DNA from: Metaphire vulgaris
Lineage: Eukaryota > Annelida > Clitellata > Crassiclitellata > Megascolecidae
Assembly (NCBI GenBank): GCA_018105865.1
Contig: CM030840.1
Coordinates: 11,008,294-11,072,293, forward strand
Length of the DNA: 64,000 nucleotides
Direction of reading: 5' to 3'
The notes under the pieces are model-generated. The model was not told where the DNA came from. It saw nothing but the letters and a program-made list of their open reading frames with translations, and made no database searches. The translations under genes were made by a program, and so were the position numbers. Positions 42,525 through 54,807 of the stretch are shown here, piece by piece. Numbering within the stretch: position 1 is the stretch's first letter; each line of letters starts with the position of its first letter.

Positions 42525-43233
42525 CTCATAGTCTTTGCCCTTTGGAAACTAAAGTCTGTCTCAAAATCCACATTTCCATTATCAGGGTCTTAACCTCACA
42601 CTTCTGTGACGGTCAATTGAGGACTTGTAAAGTAATCCAATGACTGCATCACTGGAACTTCTTTACAGCAATAATAAGTCAATATAATACCATATTTTCA
42701 AGCACATTGCCCGAGGGCTATAGGATCTATTACAAACAAAGAACACCAGGTGCAGGCAATGCCAAGATGTGAAGGTATGTGCAATCTGGATTGAATTCTG
42801 CAGAAATTGTGTCAACAGACAGCAACTCCTCATACCCTTCCAACCCATTTCCTTTCTACTACTCCTTCCCCAATTACCCCTACCCCAGTTGCTTAATGAG
42901 CAAATGCACTAAAGAAGGCATTGTTGTATCACCTGATGCAGCAGTTGGTGCATGGCTGATTCTCTGTAGTGGAACCAAGCCCCAACATGGCCCGGGTAAG
43001 GGCAGATGGGTTGCAACAGGTGGTCTTGTTCACCTGTCACTAACTAACCTGATTTGTTTATTTTAAGACTTTCTTTATGTGAAGTTTCCATGTAAAAGAT
43101 AAGACACACAGATTTAGGCCAGTGTTCTCAGAGAATGCCACAAAAGTATCAGTGTATCTACTGCCAACTGTATCAAATTATGTTGGTTGCCAGGAATGTA
43201 AGCAGCTGTCCACAGCCTTGTACCAGCATGACC

Positions 43234-43476
43234 CAGTGGCATAGCATGGGTTGGTGCCGCCGGGTGGAAGAGCCACATGAGGAGCAAAACAAAAGGTCAT
43301 TGGCATTTCTCCTGCATACCTTTGCTTTGTCAACACTATGGGAGGAGGCTATTTCTCTTTCTTCCACTTATAATTGTCTGCTCCTAGCCTACAAATTTGT
43401 ACCCCTCGAATGCAGCACCCTTAGGAACGTGCCTCCCGGGGAGGACTGCCACACCCCTCTCCTTCCTACACCACTG
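43234..43476. mobile_element. hAT-type MITE, TSD GCATGACC
   Basis: Ends CAGTGGCATAGCATGGG and CCTACACCACTG pair partly. GCATGACC lies at 43226-43233 and 43477-43484. A second similar start (CAGTGGCATAACTACC) at 43537 has no matched end. Confidence 0.85.
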
Positions 43477-43536
43477 GCATGACCCATGCTCAGACTCTAG
43501 CTGTAATGGGGTAACATCTCCAGCACCACGGACAAG

Positions 43537-46500
43537 CAGTGGCATAACTACCAGGTAGTCAACACGTAGCCTGAGCAGATGACCATCCCTGGGCAGTATA
43601 TAGAAATGACAGGGTCGCTTAAAGCAATCATGGTTGGTAGTCTGAATGGGGTTAAGAATCATACCCCGCCCCCATGAAGACTGATCCTGTCTCCACCCCG
43701 ATGCTTTTGTCTCCATTCCCCACCAGTCACCATAAATGGAGGGTGTGGGCTTTGCAATTCAAATTTTACAGAATATATATTTTTTGCAGGCCACAGGCGT
43801 GTGCAGACTATCTGTAGTTGTGAACAATGTGCGAGAATATACGGTAATAACATAGTGCTTTATGTTTTTACTCTATCCATTTGTTAAACCTGCAATGTGC
43901 AGTGTGAATGTAGTTACAGCATTTAGTTTATGTTTCAGTCGGCAACAAGAGAAGAATAAACAGGAGAAAGAGAACTGCTAATTTTTGCAAATTCAAACTT
44001 TTTTTTTGAACCACACCAAGTGCCTTTGAGGGCATGCTGTGCGTGTGTGTGTGCATGCATGCACATGCATGTGGGAGTGTGTTAGGAGTTCACATGCTGC
44101 ATGCATTACCAGTAGAATGAAAACTGCAATTTTAGCCATATTAGTTAAGTTCCTATAAAAATTACAGTTTCCATTAACATCAATTGATGCACATCAGTGA
44201 CTGTGGTTGAGCTCAGAACTAATGCACAGGATTTTCTATTAATGTCGGAGTTTTCAAATATGGCTTCAAAACAAAGAGACCTGTCGAACCCATATACATG
44301 GCCACAATGCATTAGCAAGTAAATGAAATAACAGACATAGTTTGCTTACAGCCAGGAGAGCAACGAGAAGCCTATTCACGAAGACAAGAAATAGCTACTA
44401 CAGATGTTCTGTTTAACCCCTTAACTGGGGAATAAATCTGTAACTGAATGAAACTGTCTGAGCCTGTTTAAAAAAGATTTACCAATATATAGCCTAAAAT
44501 GCTGGAAAACAAAGTGCCTTAAATGCATGATCACACAATGCACTGGAAACCAGTTATGATATGCCTGTCAGATATACATTAATCAGCTTTTTGTCATTTT
44601 CCTCAATTTTCAATCTGTGTATCAAATACCAGTGTCATTACTACTTGAGAGGCTAATCGTTTAAAGTTTTTAGACAGCAGAATAATTCATCATATTTTCT
44701 TAAAAACAGTCTACTAAACAATGAAACTTTGCCTGACCTATGCAATCCAACTAACATGAAAGAAATTGAGGAAAACAACATAGAAATATCATTTACATAG
44801 TTTAATCTCAGCACTGTTATCAGTTCTTGAACCAAATATTTTAAGTGCCTATGTAAAATGCAACAGTAGACACACTGTCTTTTTAAACTATGAATTTTAA
44901 GGCAAACGACTTTAAACATCAAAACAATACGCAAACAACAGAAGTAACATAATGCAATGGAACTGAACTGAGCTGTACAAAACAGCTTTAATTTTTAAAC
45001 TATTCATCATGCTGACTAAAAAATATAATTTACAGCAACAAAACTAGTTTAATAAAAACAACAGCCAAGTCAGTATCAGTGCCTAAAGTTAACAGATGGA
45101 AATGCACTGGGTAAAAATGTCCATATAGTGTTAAGACCAGTTGCTGCAGGGAAGCCATGCACTACTGATTCAGATCACAGTAAATTGCTTTGCATGTTTC
45201 AATCAAATCATAATGCTTCTTCTTTACTCTTTGCTCACTGCATTAAAAATAGCACACACTCAATGTATCAAAACTCGGGTCCAATAAGTTCGACTTTGCC
45301 AATATTGTGAAGAGACAAGATATAGTATTATCTTTGGTACAATACCCAGTTTTGTAATGAAAAAAATCGGTGCAAAGTCTGGGTGCATGTTGTGCGTAGG
45401 AATAAATGACACTGAACTTTTCAGGCAAATACTATTCACTTGAATGTACCACTGGATCATTGACACACAGGCTGGAATGAGTTTAAGTTCATTTAATAAA
45501 CTTGGTGTTCATTATTTTAACTTCTGTAACTTGAATTTCATTAGTTAATTCTATAATATAAACTTTAAAATATATGCAAAATTTTATGTAGCATTAATTG
45601 TGACCATTTATAAACTAAACGAAAACATGTAAGACTGTCCATTTCATTCCATAGATAGATGCTGCACAAAAATGTAAAAATTTTATAATCTAAGTTGGCC
45701 ACTGGCTCTTTTATGTGGAGTAAAATTGCAAAATGACTGGAAACCGCTCGGGACATTTGCTCCGGCCGGATAGTGAGGCAGTCGACAATATCCAGATTTA
45801 CCAAATAATTGTGTCATGAAACTACTGAATTCGAAAATTATTGTCACATTTCATATTTTAATGAAGGGCAACTTAACTTAAATTAACCAACGCGACCACC
45901 AATTTAAGCCGACTAACCTCCCCACAAAATTTAAATTTAACCGGAACTTTGTCACATTAGGAATTAGTTGGCGCTGCATACAGTAACTGAGTAGTGACTA
46001 TTAAGTGGCTACTGTTAACTGGTAACTTTAGTAGAAGTAAGTTAGGGACTAGGGTCATTCTAATCCTGTGTGGTAATATTCTCTTTGGATCCGGATCCAG
46101 AAAATGTAGCCTCAAAATATCTAGATCCAGTGCAAAATACCCATCCAGTCATTCCCTATTCTTAATCCAGAGGTCTTATAAGTGGTGTCGACTGTATTGG
46201 CCTACAATTAGCATAGAACCTAACTCTAAAATGATTCAATCACCAATATAGTTATTCTTGATATATGGTAGATAATCAGTTGATCGTTATTGCTAGCAAT
46301 TTGCTCTCGATAACTTTGTGTAACTAGGAAGTTCTAAGTTCTTTGATACATCATTAAGGTTATATTATCTGGCAAAATTTTGCGTGCACATTATATATAG
46401 GTTTCAAGATTTTTACATTATAACTCTCGAAACACATGGTGCATATAATACATGGCTGAGTAATAGAGTATTATACCTGAGATAAAGAGTAAATGCAATG

Positions 46501-46688
46501 AAGATCAGAACCTAACACATATGGAGACATTCACTCACATAAAACCCAACACAAAATGCACAGTTGCAACTGAGTGGGATCTTATTCAAAGCTGACATCA
46601 AATTCTCAATGTTAGATTCTCAAATTAAATAATGTAACACGATTACATAATGTCTATAAATGAAGAAAAGAAATAGCGGGCAGATAAT
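43537..46688. other. No supported gene
   Basis: AT-rich DNA with an orphan hAT-like start at 43537 and a truncated TTAACCCCTTAAC element at 44413. No splice-bounded coding segments were recognised. Confidence 0.5.
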
Positions 46689-47010
46689 CAGTGTCACAGG
46701 GTGGGTTGGCAACGCCCAGGGGCAGAGTAGACATATTGCACCCTTAACTCCTGAAAAAGTCTGACAAGCATAAAGTCCTTGCCAGTTTAATGAGACATAG
46801 AAAGTCACTTGCTTCAATTTTATCAACGGAGTGGGGGAGGGGTCGAGGCAGTGTCCCAACCGCAGTAGTGTGTCACTGACCTCTGACAATGTCTGGTGAG
46901 CAAATAAAGGTCCTTGCTTATTTACTAAGACATAACTGGCATCTTTGGCACCACTCATCCTTGGCACATTGGGGTATTTGCCCCTCCCTATCCCTTTCAC
47001 TACACCACTG
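46689..47010. mobile_element. hAT-type MITE, near-perfect TSD CAGA(T/C)AAT
   Basis: The right end is TCACTACACCACTG and the left CAGTGTCACAGGG. Flanks CAGATAAT (46681-46688) and CAGACAAT (47011-47018) differ at one base. It contains CTGACAAGCATAAAGTCC, a variant of the shared internal motif. Confidence 0.75.
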
Positions 47011-47018
47011 CAGACAAT

Positions 47019-48229
47019 AATGTCTGAAGAAACACCTAAATAATTATATAAATATTAAGCATAACTGGAAACCTTGATAATAAAACAACTGTTAGTTCAG
47101 TCATAAATTCTATACAAGACAAGGACAAATTGGTGAGAGCTAAAGGATACCTTAGAGACATAACTTTTCAAAGTCACTACATACACAGAAGGTTAGCAGA
47201 TAAAACTGTCCTGCAGTGACTGCAAGCTGACATTTATGGCATAACCTCAAAACCTCAACAGTGGCATAATGAATATTTAAACGCAGATGAAGCCACAACA
47301 AGTACACTAAACATGGCTCACATGACTGTAGAATGTTTGGTACAAAGTTCAGCACTGCATTCATAATGACTAAGCAACTTTTGAAGGCCACAAACAATGC
47401 TGAAAATAATGATCCAGCTTAATTTGAGAATGCTAAGCTACTAAACAAGGGATGTTTACAGATGGAATACATGAATTTTGACCAACTTCTTAAAATCACA
47501 TATTCTATTTATATGATAAGTTCAATGGATAAATTCTGGAGTTTGTAACCATGGTTGACTTTTGAAATGACAAAAATGTTGATCATTTCGCATAGGTCAA
47601 ATCAGCCATTAATTTTGAGCATATATGCTATGGCATACCTAATATAAGCTGTTCTTAGTATCAATACAAAATCAACATGAAATTATGTGGTTAAACTTTA
47701 CTGTGCATCTTTACCATCTTCAAAGAAGCTAAAAAGTTTTCATCATAAACATTGAAGGACTCTAATCAGAATCCTTAAGGTTATGACCTCAAATGACAGG
47801 CACACTGCTTCCTCCAAAATGCAAACTCTACCCTTCTATCAATTTAAATCTATTAAATACATTAGTAGCTACAGAAAAAGGACTCAATATTGCATAGCAT
47901 CTTCTGCTGATTCAGCTGATCTCAGATCAACCACAAACACACCAAGAGCTTCCTAACTTCTAAACAATGTCTGCACTTCTCAAGAGCAATAAGGGCACAG
48001 ACTACGCCCAATCCAAACAATCTGCAAACGCCAGTGGGGAAGGGTCAGACAGCTCAAATACATAATTTTTCCGCCACCAACAGGGGTCGTCCCTAACAGG
48101 TCGGGTGAGGGGTGGAGAGTCAACCCAGCAACCCATCAATCCCAAATCCAGCATTGCCCTCAATGCCCTGCCCCTACAGATTCCACTCTAAACAATGAAC
48201 CACGAAAACTCCAAAATAATGAGTGAATC
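47019..48229. other. No supported gene
   Basis: Unique-looking sequence before the CpG-rich block. A short plus frame at 48195-48302 ends in acidic residues (DDEDYYYDDDDADEAYH) and has no family match. Confidence 0.5.
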
Positions 48230-48620
48230 CCAGCTCCATAAGCCGGGAGACGACGAAGACTACTACTACGATGATGATGATGCTGATGAAGCTTATCATT
48301 AACACATAGGATCACTTTGGACGGCTCCACCGCAAAGTTCTACGACAAGCGGGAACGGATTTTACAGATACCTTCTTCATTTCTGCACGTTCGTATACAA
48401 CGACCGGCGCTAGATAAACGAGGAAAAATCAGCGCAAAGCGGAAGATCGAAGCACTTTCAATTAAAAGGATCGGCGCTCAATCGGCCATTGCCGCAGCGT
48501 AGATCGACGAATACCTCGACCGACGCCCAATCACACCGGGTCCCGTACGACGCACTGTGTCCACCGTCACGATAGCTGCAACAGTCCGCAGCCTTCGATT
48601 CTATTTCGATGCCGAATCTT
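48230..48620. promoter_or_regulatory. CpG-rich block, possible promoter
   Basis: This block is strikingly richer in CG dinucleotides (for example CGACCGGCGC, CGACCGACGCC, GTACGACGCAC) than the surrounding AT-rich DNA, and no repeat was recognised in it. It lies about 12 kb upstream of the first identified coding exon of the minus-strand gene, so it could hold that gene's promoter and untranslated first exon. A promoter for an unrecognised plus-strand transcript is equally possible: a short plus reading frame from ATG at 48629 runs to a good donor (CAG/GTGCGT) near 48691. Confidence 0.35.
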
Positions 48621-48699
48621 GTGACCAGATGTCGTTTTTGGTTGACCAGATTGCATTATTTATAGTATTTAAGGTCTACAGCACGGACCAGGTGCGTAT

Positions 48700-49839
48700 G
48701 TCTCCATCACAATTATTTCAGCCAGTGCGTGGGAGTTGCCGCATCACGCCTATACATGGTGTAACAATCCGCAATTCAACTTCTGGATTTTCCGACTGTC
48801 TGTCGAATATTAGTCTAGTTTTGTCAATAATTCTTCTAGTATTTATGAAGTTTGCAGAAATGTGTAAAATTAGCCAGATTAAATCATGATCTGCTTCTAA
48901 ACTATTTTTCACTCCGGGTTTATGAATGAACACGATGCGTAAGAATACTTATAAATGCAACCTAAACTACGTTCTGAGCACAAATATCACTTTCGACTGT
49001 TTTTCGTTTAAATTTTGCAGTTTGATTATCTGAAAACATCTCCAATTGTGGCTTCCAATATTGATTCATTGATCAATAAATTTTAGTACAGTATCTGTAA
49101 ACTTCTAATAGTGCATTTCCCAGATATATATTTAAGCCATCTGGTGAACGTTGTTGAAAACTTCCACGAACCAGGACATTCATTCAATCATTCGTTCATT
49201 CAAGATCAATGTAATAAATAACTCGACAATTTCTTTAGCGCTTACTTTAACTGAATGCGTGCGATGGAGTCCGATGCCTGGATAGGGATCTAAATTTTTA
49301 CTTTGATTTGCTCCACCCTTCTGGAAGTAGAAACTTTGGGCCTGAAAGTAGTCCAACACCCACTGCCTTTTGGAAGAATCGATCACAACTCGCTGTGGCG
49401 TTTATACCAATCCTAAATTAATTAAGTAATCGAATCTATTGTAGTAGGCCCCTATCTATGTTCAAACCCATAGAATCACATTCAAGACTGATGTTCTAAT
49501 TTTAAAACACTACTGTGAGATTAGATGGTTTTCAATATGCAAATTCCAGTGATGGGATAGTTGCATGTCAAAAGTAATGTAGGATATGATTACTGATTAA
49601 TGATTACTAGTTACCTTGTGAAAAATTAATCTGATTACAATAATATGTTGCTGTCTAAAATGGTAATATATTGCTAATTACCATTTCTGCTTTTAAAGTA
49701 GACCTAACAATCACCTGTAACGCTTCCCAACCTTCGGACAATTATTATAAATACGAATATTGTATAGATGAACATTATAAGCCTAGTTGATCCGGGTCTT
49801 GCGGATTTGTAGGCTATAGACCTATAGTTTAGCAGATGT
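48700..49839. other. No supported gene
   Basis: AT-rich sequence with no recognised coding or mobile features. Confidence 0.5.
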
Positions 49840-49847
49840 TCATCGTC

Positions 49848-50097
49848 CAGTGTTTATTCTAGGCCTTCTCTGGGAGGGAATCCCCCCAAGTTTTAAAATT
49901 CCCCACCAACATTTTTTTTATGTTGGCTTGAAGAGTGGAAATCCCCAAAAAAAGTGTGGAGACTCAGACCTTGTCCCCCAAACATTTCAAATCCCCCCAA
50001 TGTCAAGGTGGCTAGTTATTTGTGTTTTTCCTTGTTTGTGTGCTATTTTTTGATGCTGTGCTTGTCACGAATAAAGATTATTATTATAAACCCTGTT
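49848..50097. mobile_element. hAT-type MITE, CAGTGTTTATTCTAG family, with a LINE/SINE-tail insertion, TSD TCATCGTC
   Basis: The left end is CAGTGTTTATTCTAGGCC. TCATCGTC is at 49840-49847 and 50098-50105. The right end is disturbed: after GGTGGCTAG comes a segment containing GTGCTTGTCACGAATAAAG and a (TTA)n run before ATAAACCCTGTT. The same GTGCTTGTCACGAATAAAG occurs inverted near 58100, which points to a retroposon tail inserted near the end of this element. Confidence 0.78.
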
Positions 50098-50496
50098 TCA
50101 TCGTCTTTGTAACGGATGCGTCTAAAAATAGACGCATTAAATCCAAAAAATCAAACACGTGTGGCCTGCCTATCCCTTAGTTGGCGTCCTTCTGGCGAGT
50201 TTTTTTTCGAAGCATACTTTTAGGTTTTGACGTTCAAAGGCCAAAGACTCAAGTAAATGTTTGCAGTCGAGTAGGCCTAACAGTTTCGACCGCAGGCTAC
50301 AGACCTATTTATGGCCTCAAGCCTTCAACGGGCAATCCCATCAATTCTTAAAATAAGGGAGTTCACTGACGATCCGGACGTCTAGGCCTGCAGGCCCCAA
50401 TAGCCTGATCGTGCAAAATTTCGAATGAGGTAGGCCTAATGTTATTGGCTCAGCCTGAGAATTGAACGCATACAGCCTGCCCATCCCAGCGCAGAG

Positions 50497-50625
50497 TTCA
50501 ATCCAATCCAATCCAATCCAATAACAGTTTATTATTTTCCAAATAAGTGCATAATAACATCATAATAGTGATTTCATAATAGTGATTTCATGTTAAGGTC
50601 ATAGTAGTAACAATAATATTAACGC
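50497..50625 (-). repeat. LINE 3' tail (inverted) with (ATCCA)n start
   Basis: (ATCCA)4 is followed by TAACAGTTTATTATTTTCC and ATAAGTGCATAATAACATC. Such a short satellite next to TTTATT on this strand is the complement of a LINE 3' end with its tail. Confidence 0.4.
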
Positions 50626-50835
50626 CCAGTGTTGTGTAGTTACAAATTACAAGTAACAAAATTACTGTAGCAATTACTTTATTGAGTAACAAGAAACGGG
50701 AATTGTTACATATTAAATCTTGTAACAAAGTAACAGTAATAGTTACTTTTTGAAGTAACAGTAACAGATTTTGTGCTAATTACTTTAATGTTACTTTTTG
50801 TTTCAATATATTTCTTAGCTCCTGGACAATGCGGC

Positions 50836-50836
<1 letters not shown>

Positions 50837-50923
<87 letters not shown>
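50837..50923 (+). repeat. (TTA)n microsatellite
   Basis: About 29 TTA units, likely the satellite tail of the inverted LINE that follows. Confidence 0.97.
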
Positions 50924-50929
50924 CTATGA

Positions 50930-51250
50930 CAATTTATATAGCGCAGTAACATAACTGAGCTAAAATCAAGAGCGCTTTACAAAAGGAGTCACTTATAAGA
51001 TATGTTAAATAAGTGTGTCTTTAGGATCTTCTCAAAACAGCCAACGGATTTCGCATTAATCACATCGGTCGGCAGCGAGTTCTACAGGGCTGGATTTCCC
51101 GCGTGATTGATTGATCTGTCACAGAACACAGCAGTCTTTGAAGGCGGAGAGACGATCAACGTTGCCATTGTCCGATTAGTACGATTACTGGATCGAAGTT
51201 CCGCGCGTCTGTCATTCGTCGTTGCCCTGCATACGAGTGTTGATATGTAG
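50930..51250 (-). repeat. 3' region of the 51253 LINE
   Basis: The stretch next to the (TTA)n run contains GACAATTTATATAGCGC and AAGAGCGCTTTACAAAAG, typical of L2/CR1-type 3' ends. Its position directly after the coding end supports one continuous LINE insertion from about 51561 to 50838. Confidence 0.5.
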
Positions 51251-51252
51251 GC

Positions 51253-51561
51253 CTAATCAGGACAGGTGGTGTCGTTCAGGACCCGATATGTAATCAGGCA
51301 TCGCTTGTAGGTGATACGTTCTCGAACCCCGAGCCAGTGAAGCTTGTCTCTAAGCAACAGTGTCAGGTGGTCGTTCCAGCGGGCTCCAAAGATCAGGCGA
51401 GAAGATGCATTGAGCACCGACTGGAGGCGACTTAGCTGGCTTTCGGGAAGGCCGAGGTGGACTCCATTGCATTGGTCGACCCTGGATAACACAAGCGTCC
51501 GAATCAGTTGTATCGCAGCACCCGTTGGTATATATCGTCTGATACTTCTGATTCTGCGCAA
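51253..51561 (-). pseudogene. CR1/L2-like LINE reverse-transcriptase end
   Basis: The minus strand reads LIRTLVLSRVDQCNGVHLGL then PESQLSRLQSVLNASSRLIF and LLRDKLHWLGVRERITYKRC. This is the thumb-region signature of CR1/L2-clade LINEs (YxNxLxxGLP...LQxVxNAAARLI...LHWLPVxxRI). The frame ends near 51253 within a LINE 3' region that continues to about 50930. Confidence 0.8.
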
Positions 51562-51793
51562 TTATAATAGCAGACACGTGTCACGTTGCTTATATGATCC
51601 GTGAACGACAGTGTCTCATCAAGAATAACGCCGAGCAGTCGAACAGTGGTAGACAGAGCAATGACGGCGTCCTCTATTTCGAACGGTGACCTGTTTATTT
51701 GGGATTTCCTTCTCGGAGAGCTTAGCCAGAGAAACTCAGTCTTCCCTGAGGAAGACTGAGTTTGAGTTGGAGTTTGAGTTGGAGACAGGTCTA

Positions 51794-51873
51794 TTAACCC
51801 CTTAACCGCGTATTTAACTGTAACTCAATGTAAAATGGACAGATATATCCGGGATCCCCAGTTAAGGGGTTAA
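51794..51873. mobile_element. 80-bp piggyBac-like MITE
   Basis: TTAACCCCTTAACCGCG at the left and CCCAGTTAAGGGGTTAA at the right, TTAA at both edges. A truncated relative begins at 44413 (TTTAACCCCTTAACTGGGG). Confidence 0.7.
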
Positions 51874-52120
51874 CGTCTCAGTCAGGGATGTTCCGTTTTG
51901 ATTGTGTTGATTTGCATCTGTTTGCCCAAAGCAGCCTCTTCCATGCTGATTTGAATGTGGCTAACAGTTTACTGTATGGTCCTAGTAGGCCTACTTTATC
52001 GAACAGCATCTTTCAGACAGCTCAAAATGCCAATTTAAGGACATGACGCCGGCAAGCGATATAAAAATATCCAATGTTTTTCCACAAGAGTAGCTGCACC
52101 TTTACGAATGCCATTTTATG

Positions 52121-52260
52121 CAGTGGCGTGCAGGGACTGGTGGGTGCCCAGGGCCAAGCCTAAAAACGTTTTACAAGCAAAAAAATTAAGGCCGCCAAGT
52201 CAATTTTGGCACCCCATGTGGTCGGCGCCCGGGGTCACCGCCTCCCTCTGCACGCTACTG
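52121..52260. mobile_element. hAT-type MITE (CAGTGGCGTGCAG ends)
   Basis: Ends CAGTGGCGTGCAGGGAC and CCTCTGCACGCTACTG pair well. Flanks ATTTTATG and GCTTTATG match at six of eight positions. Interior includes TTACAAGCAAAAAAATTAAGG. Confidence 0.72.
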
Positions 52261-52694
52261 GCTTTATGGAACGGCCCAATGATAACACTACGTAACAAAA
52301 AAAATATTTTTGTTTGTTCCTGGGTTGATAGCTTGTTTTCCTAGTCCCTTATGCCTAAACTAACTAGAAAACAGTTTTTGTTCCAAACTGAATTTGCTTT
52401 TGGGGTCAGGGCAATGATATTTTGAAATTCGTGTATTATAGAACACATTCTCAAGTTCACATTCAAAATGAGCAGACATACTTATTATTCTGGAATATTG
52501 CAATGTCCATAAGATTTTAGATCTGAACAGAATTTTCTATAACCTTCTGGAATCTTCTAGAACCCTGTTGCACTTTCTGGGAGCTTTCAGTTGCATCCAT
52601 AGACTTTTAAGAGTGCAGATTTCTTAAGCCAACGTACTAGTGTATCTTGTTGCTGAGTAAGCAAATAGTGACCAGAAAAAATTGATTTAGATGG

Positions 52695-53830
52695 CATAAA
52701 GAGGCTGCTTGCAGCCAGCAAATGCATTCTGTTACGTTTGCATCGCACCGGTACCCTATGGCTCTGAGCTCCCCATTCCCATCCCTACAGAGAGGGATCA
52801 ACTGTCTTCAGGGGAGCGCGTCAAGGCAGACAGCGAGGAAGATGTTGCAGATCCAGGATGCAATTGCTCAGAAATAGCTGAGGTGAGAAAGCCGTACTTC
52901 CTCAATCAGAAAGATCTCAACGACCCGATCATAGACCTTAGTCTCGCCAAGTGCAATGCTGAGCTTCTGATGTCTAGACTCAAGGACTGGAACTTGTTGG
53001 ATGAAAGTGTGCAGGTGACAGAACAGAGAAAGTGTCACGAACGTTTTTCCAAATTCTTCAGTCAGCTAGATGGGCTGTGCTTCGGCACCAATGTCACTGG
53101 TCTTTTTCGTTACCATAGCAATCATCTTTAACCTGATTGATGGTGCCAATTCATCCATCCAAAACCTCAAAGCCATGCTACTTCATAGTGGTAACAAGTA
53201 ACTTGTCTCTCCCATGGCTCACTTTGTGCACCTGCACCTCAGAGGCTACACCAGTGTCAAGATGTTGCTGAGTGCCTTGAAGTATGACAACTATGGCTGC
53301 AAATAAGTCATTGGAGACTTCAATATGGTCAAAATGGTGACATTCCTGATGGGTCTGCAAGGCGGTTTCACAAAATTTCTTTGGGTTTTCTTTGCCTCTA
53401 GAACAACCAGGACACCGAGGTCTGAGGCCCACTACGTTGAGGGATTGATTATCAAAACACCATGTTCACCCAGGTAAGAACAACATCAAGTGGGAGCTGC
53501 TGATAGACAGTCTAAAGATCTCATACATCAAGTTAGGTCTCATCAAGTAATTTGTCAATGCAAGGAATCCGCAGTTTTCAAATACCCCCTATAGCTTTTT
53601 CCATAGCTTTCGGGGGATGAAGTCGCAGCTGGCATCTTCGACAGGACCACAGATAAAGAAGATCACATAGCATGACGTATTCGCCAAGAAGCTGAATAGC
53701 ATGGAGAAAGAGTTTTGAAACAGTTTCGTTGCAGTATTGTAAAGCTTTCTTGGCAACCACAAGGTCTGAAAACTATGAGGACTGAACCAGTCTCTCATAA
53801 AGAACCATGCCAAAATTAGATGCAAAATGT
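52695..53830 (+). pseudogene. Broken copy of a mobile-element-associated protein of unknown function
   Basis: A 140-residue frame (52709-53131) contains LNDPIIDLSLAKCNAELLMS then RLKDWNLLDESVQVTEQRK and DGLCFGTNVTGLF. It continues in other frames with NLKAMLLHSGNK, VKMLLSALKYDNYGC, VIGDFNMVKMVTFLMGLQGG and FTKFL. This order of motifs matches a multi-copy protein seen in many animal genomes (AELLGSRLxxWNLL...LLHNGNxxPS...LKYxxYxWxxxGDxKxxxxLxGLQxGFTKFPC). Stops and shifts at 53131, 53201 and 53304 break it. I treat it as a mobile-element remnant; the element type is not known to me. Confidence 0.65.
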
Positions 53831-54394
53831 CCTTGAAAGTACATATTCTTCATGCCCACCCATACAAATTCAAGCCAAAACTTTTGAGCCTACCCAGGTA
53901 ACCAAGATGAATGCTTTCATCAGGATATGCTGGACTCGGCCATGTCGTTACCAGGGACGCCATAACAAACACGTGATGGGGACTATGTCTGAAGTCTTCA
54001 TTGAGAAAGCTATTGACAGTACAGACACAAATCTTGAAAAACAACTCATTTCTGAATGTTTTAAAGTAATTTTGACTGTTGTTGCTCATTTGCAATTAGT
54101 ACATAATGTTCATCCTCGAGAAGAAAAAATGCACCTTTTCCATTTTATAAATAAACAACTTTTGTAAGCTGTGCTCATGAAAGCAAATATAATGATGAAT
54201 ATAGCCATGTTTGCAGATCCTTTATACATAGGCAACTGAAATATAACACTTAGAAGCCAGGAACAAAAATCGTGTTACATAGTGTAATACAAGCAAAATG
54301 AGTCTATTATGACATATCTATGATTATTTTAGACAGTTGTGAAGTATTTAGTTCCAATTATCGTGTCGTTTTTCATGGTTTGGGGGTTCATATG

Positions 54395-54640
54395 CAGTGG
54401 CGTAGTGCGTAGTGAGGCAAAAAAAGTGCCGCCCTATTCTCGAGAAAAAAGTGCCAAGCAAAAACGTTCTCTTCTCTGAAAAAGCCTGACAAGCAAAAAA
54501 CGTTATCAACTCTCCAAAAAGTCTCTGACTGACAAGCAAAAAAACGTTATCAACTCTCCAAAAAGTCTCTGACTGACAAGCAAAAAACGTTATCAACTCT
54601 CCAAAAAAGTCTCTGACAAGCAACAAATCTAAGAAATCTC
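54395..54640. mobile_element. Truncated hAT-type MITE with internal 40-44 bp tandem repeat
   Basis: A CAGTGGCGTAG start at 54395 has no matching right end. From 54487 the unit TGACAAGCAAAAAACG...AACTCTCCAAAAAGTC repeats at 54530, 54574 and 54614. It is an amplified version of the motif found singly in other elements of the window. Confidence 0.65.
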
Positions 54641-54807
54641 GAAAGTAGAGTAAAATCTCGTGGATTTCTATAGCGCCTTGGAAAACAGCACAACAGTAGC
54701 TGCTTATTCTTAGGCGCTCAGCCTCTCTTAAAATAGCTATGGGGAAGGTATATTATCAGCCAGGCAATGGTCAACATCCAAAGGGCAGTGAGGCTCGGTT
54801 GTTACAG

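Noticed and set aside
42779..43066. Plus-strand frame with SNSSYPSNPFPFYYSFPNYP as a host exon
   Set aside because: Low-complexity Pro/Tyr/Ser sequence without splice partners or family match.
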